From NCBI GenBank assembly GCA_003215545.1, contig QCKF01000009.1, positions 1 through 49,711 on the forward strand: a stretch of DNA of 49,711 nt, read 5' to 3'. This DNA is from Prochlorococcus sp. AG-409-L14. Its GTDB lineage: Bacteria; Cyanobacteriota; Cyanobacteriia; PCC-6307; Cyanobiaceae. Below are positions 49,230-49,711 of this stretch, piece by piece (position 1 is the stretch's first letter; the number at the start of each line of letters is the position of its first letter). The notes under the pieces were generated by a model. The model did not search any database and had not been told where the DNA came from. It saw only the letters and a list, made by a program, of their open reading frames with translations. Made by a program: the position numbers and the translations under genes.

Positions 49230-49711
49230 ATGCGAACTCCCCTCTATCAAGACTGTCTTGAAGCTGGAGCTCGAATAGTTCCCTTCGCAGGGTGGGAAAT
49301 GCCAATTCAGTTCTCTGGGCACATGAAGGAACACCATGCAGTTCGAAAAGAAGCAGGGATTTTCGATATCAGCCATATGGGCGTCTTAAGAATTCAAGGT
49401 GAAAACCCCAAAGATGCGCTTCAACAATTAGTACCGAGTGACCTAGGCCGTATTGGGCCTGGCGAGGCTTGTTATACAACACTTCTAAATCAACAAGGAG
49501 GGATTATTGATGATCTAATTATTTATGAGTTAAATGAGGAAAGAAGAAATGAACAAAGTCCTCTTCTTTTAATTGTCAATGCAGCTTGTAAAGAAAAGGA
49601 TATACAATGGATAAAGCAAAATATTAATCAAGACAAGAATGAATTAATTGATGCCAAGAAGGGGAATCTATTACTAGCAATACAAGGACCAAAAGCACAA
49701 AAAATACTAGA
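49230..49711 (+). CDS. gcvT: Glycine cleavage system T protein (3' truncated by window)
   Basis: GcvT takes the aminomethyl group from GcvH and transfers it to tetrahydrofolate, releasing ammonia. The 160 visible residues start MRTPLYQDCLEAGARIVPFA, with the family blocks GWEMPIQFSG, HHAVRKEAGIFDISHMGV and GEACYTTLLNQQGGIIDDLI. The rest lies past the window. gcvH and gcvP are 20-25 kb upstream on the opposite strand, so the three genes are not in one operon. The 140-bp leader has no glycine riboswitch that I can recognise. Confidence 0.97.
   Translation, partial: MRTPLYQDCLEAGARIVPFAGWEMPIQFSGHMKEHHAVRKEAGIFDISHMGVLRIQGENPKDALQQLVPSDLGRIGPGEACYTTLLNQQGGIIDDLIIYELNEERRNEQSPLLLIVNAACKEKDIQWIKQNINQDKNELIDAKKGNLLLAIQGPKAQKIL

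Overview
The window looks like core chromosome of a marine picocyanobacterium, most likely Prochlorococcus (probably a low-light-adapted lineage), though I cannot name the strain. The evidence is AT-rich DNA, tightly packed genes with very short spacers, few Shine-Dalgarno sites, and cyanobacterial or plastid marker genes: sqdB/sqdX, psb34, ycf37, ycf23, a Ycf21-type chorismate lyase, a four-ACT-domain aspartate kinase and acyl-lipid desaturases. I see no insertion sequence, prophage, integrase, CRISPR array or rRNA gene. There is one tRNA gene, tRNA-Val(UAC).

Layout. 1-9.6 kb: 3' part of lysC, a small exported HExxH protein, uvrB, ycf23 and tilS, then the leftward run asd-dapA-rnj, in which asd and dapA overlap by 4 nt. 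9.65-15.7 kb: a rightward proteostasis/replication run tig-clpP-clpX-(LRAT/NC-domain protein)-dnaX. 15.7-18.6 kb: leftward membrane glycosyltransferase and SpoIID/LytB-type protein. 18.7-24.2 kb: rightward rpmI-rplT, ycf37, thiG, psb34, sqdB-sqdX, with one convergent hypothetical gene. 24.2-29.4 kb: leftward group of a PLP C-S-lyase-like enzyme, gcvH and gcvP. 29.4-36.7 kb: two paralogous fatty-acid desaturases flanking an opposite-strand hypothetical gene, then rplI-dnaB-mnmG-chorismate lyase. 36.7-38 kb: leftward SprT-like protein, a possible 32-residue membrane peptide and a low-complexity protein. 38-44.2 kb: ligA and a 58-residue protein, converging on a TVP38/DedA-like membrane protein and valS. 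44.2-49.7 kb: small conserved genes, an A-type Fe-S carrier-like gene, tRNA-Val, a DUF2227-like protein, mazG, speE-speB, a Cys-rich small protein and the 5' part of gcvT.

How the genes work together. lysC, asd and dapA are early steps of the aspartate pathway to lysine, diaminopimelate, threonine and methionine. gcvT, gcvH and gcvP encode three of the four glycine-cleavage components. sqdB and sqdX make the sulfolipid SQDG, and psb34 lies directly upstream of them. speB and speE make putrescine and spermidine. tig, clpP and clpX cover folding and proteolysis; dnaX, dnaB and ligA cover replication; uvrB covers repair; tilS, mnmG and valS cover tRNA maturation and charging.

Novelty. This is mostly ordinary core genome and I do not see a clear undescribed multi-gene system. 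The best leads are small: a 32-codon membrane ORF with a textbook ribosome-binding site (37278-37376), a leader ORF in front of clpX, a 12-bp perfect hairpin spanning the gcvH stop codon, a probable CTG start for chorismate lyase, an LRAT-like cysteine-enzyme candidate between clpX and dnaX, and an exported HExxH protein.
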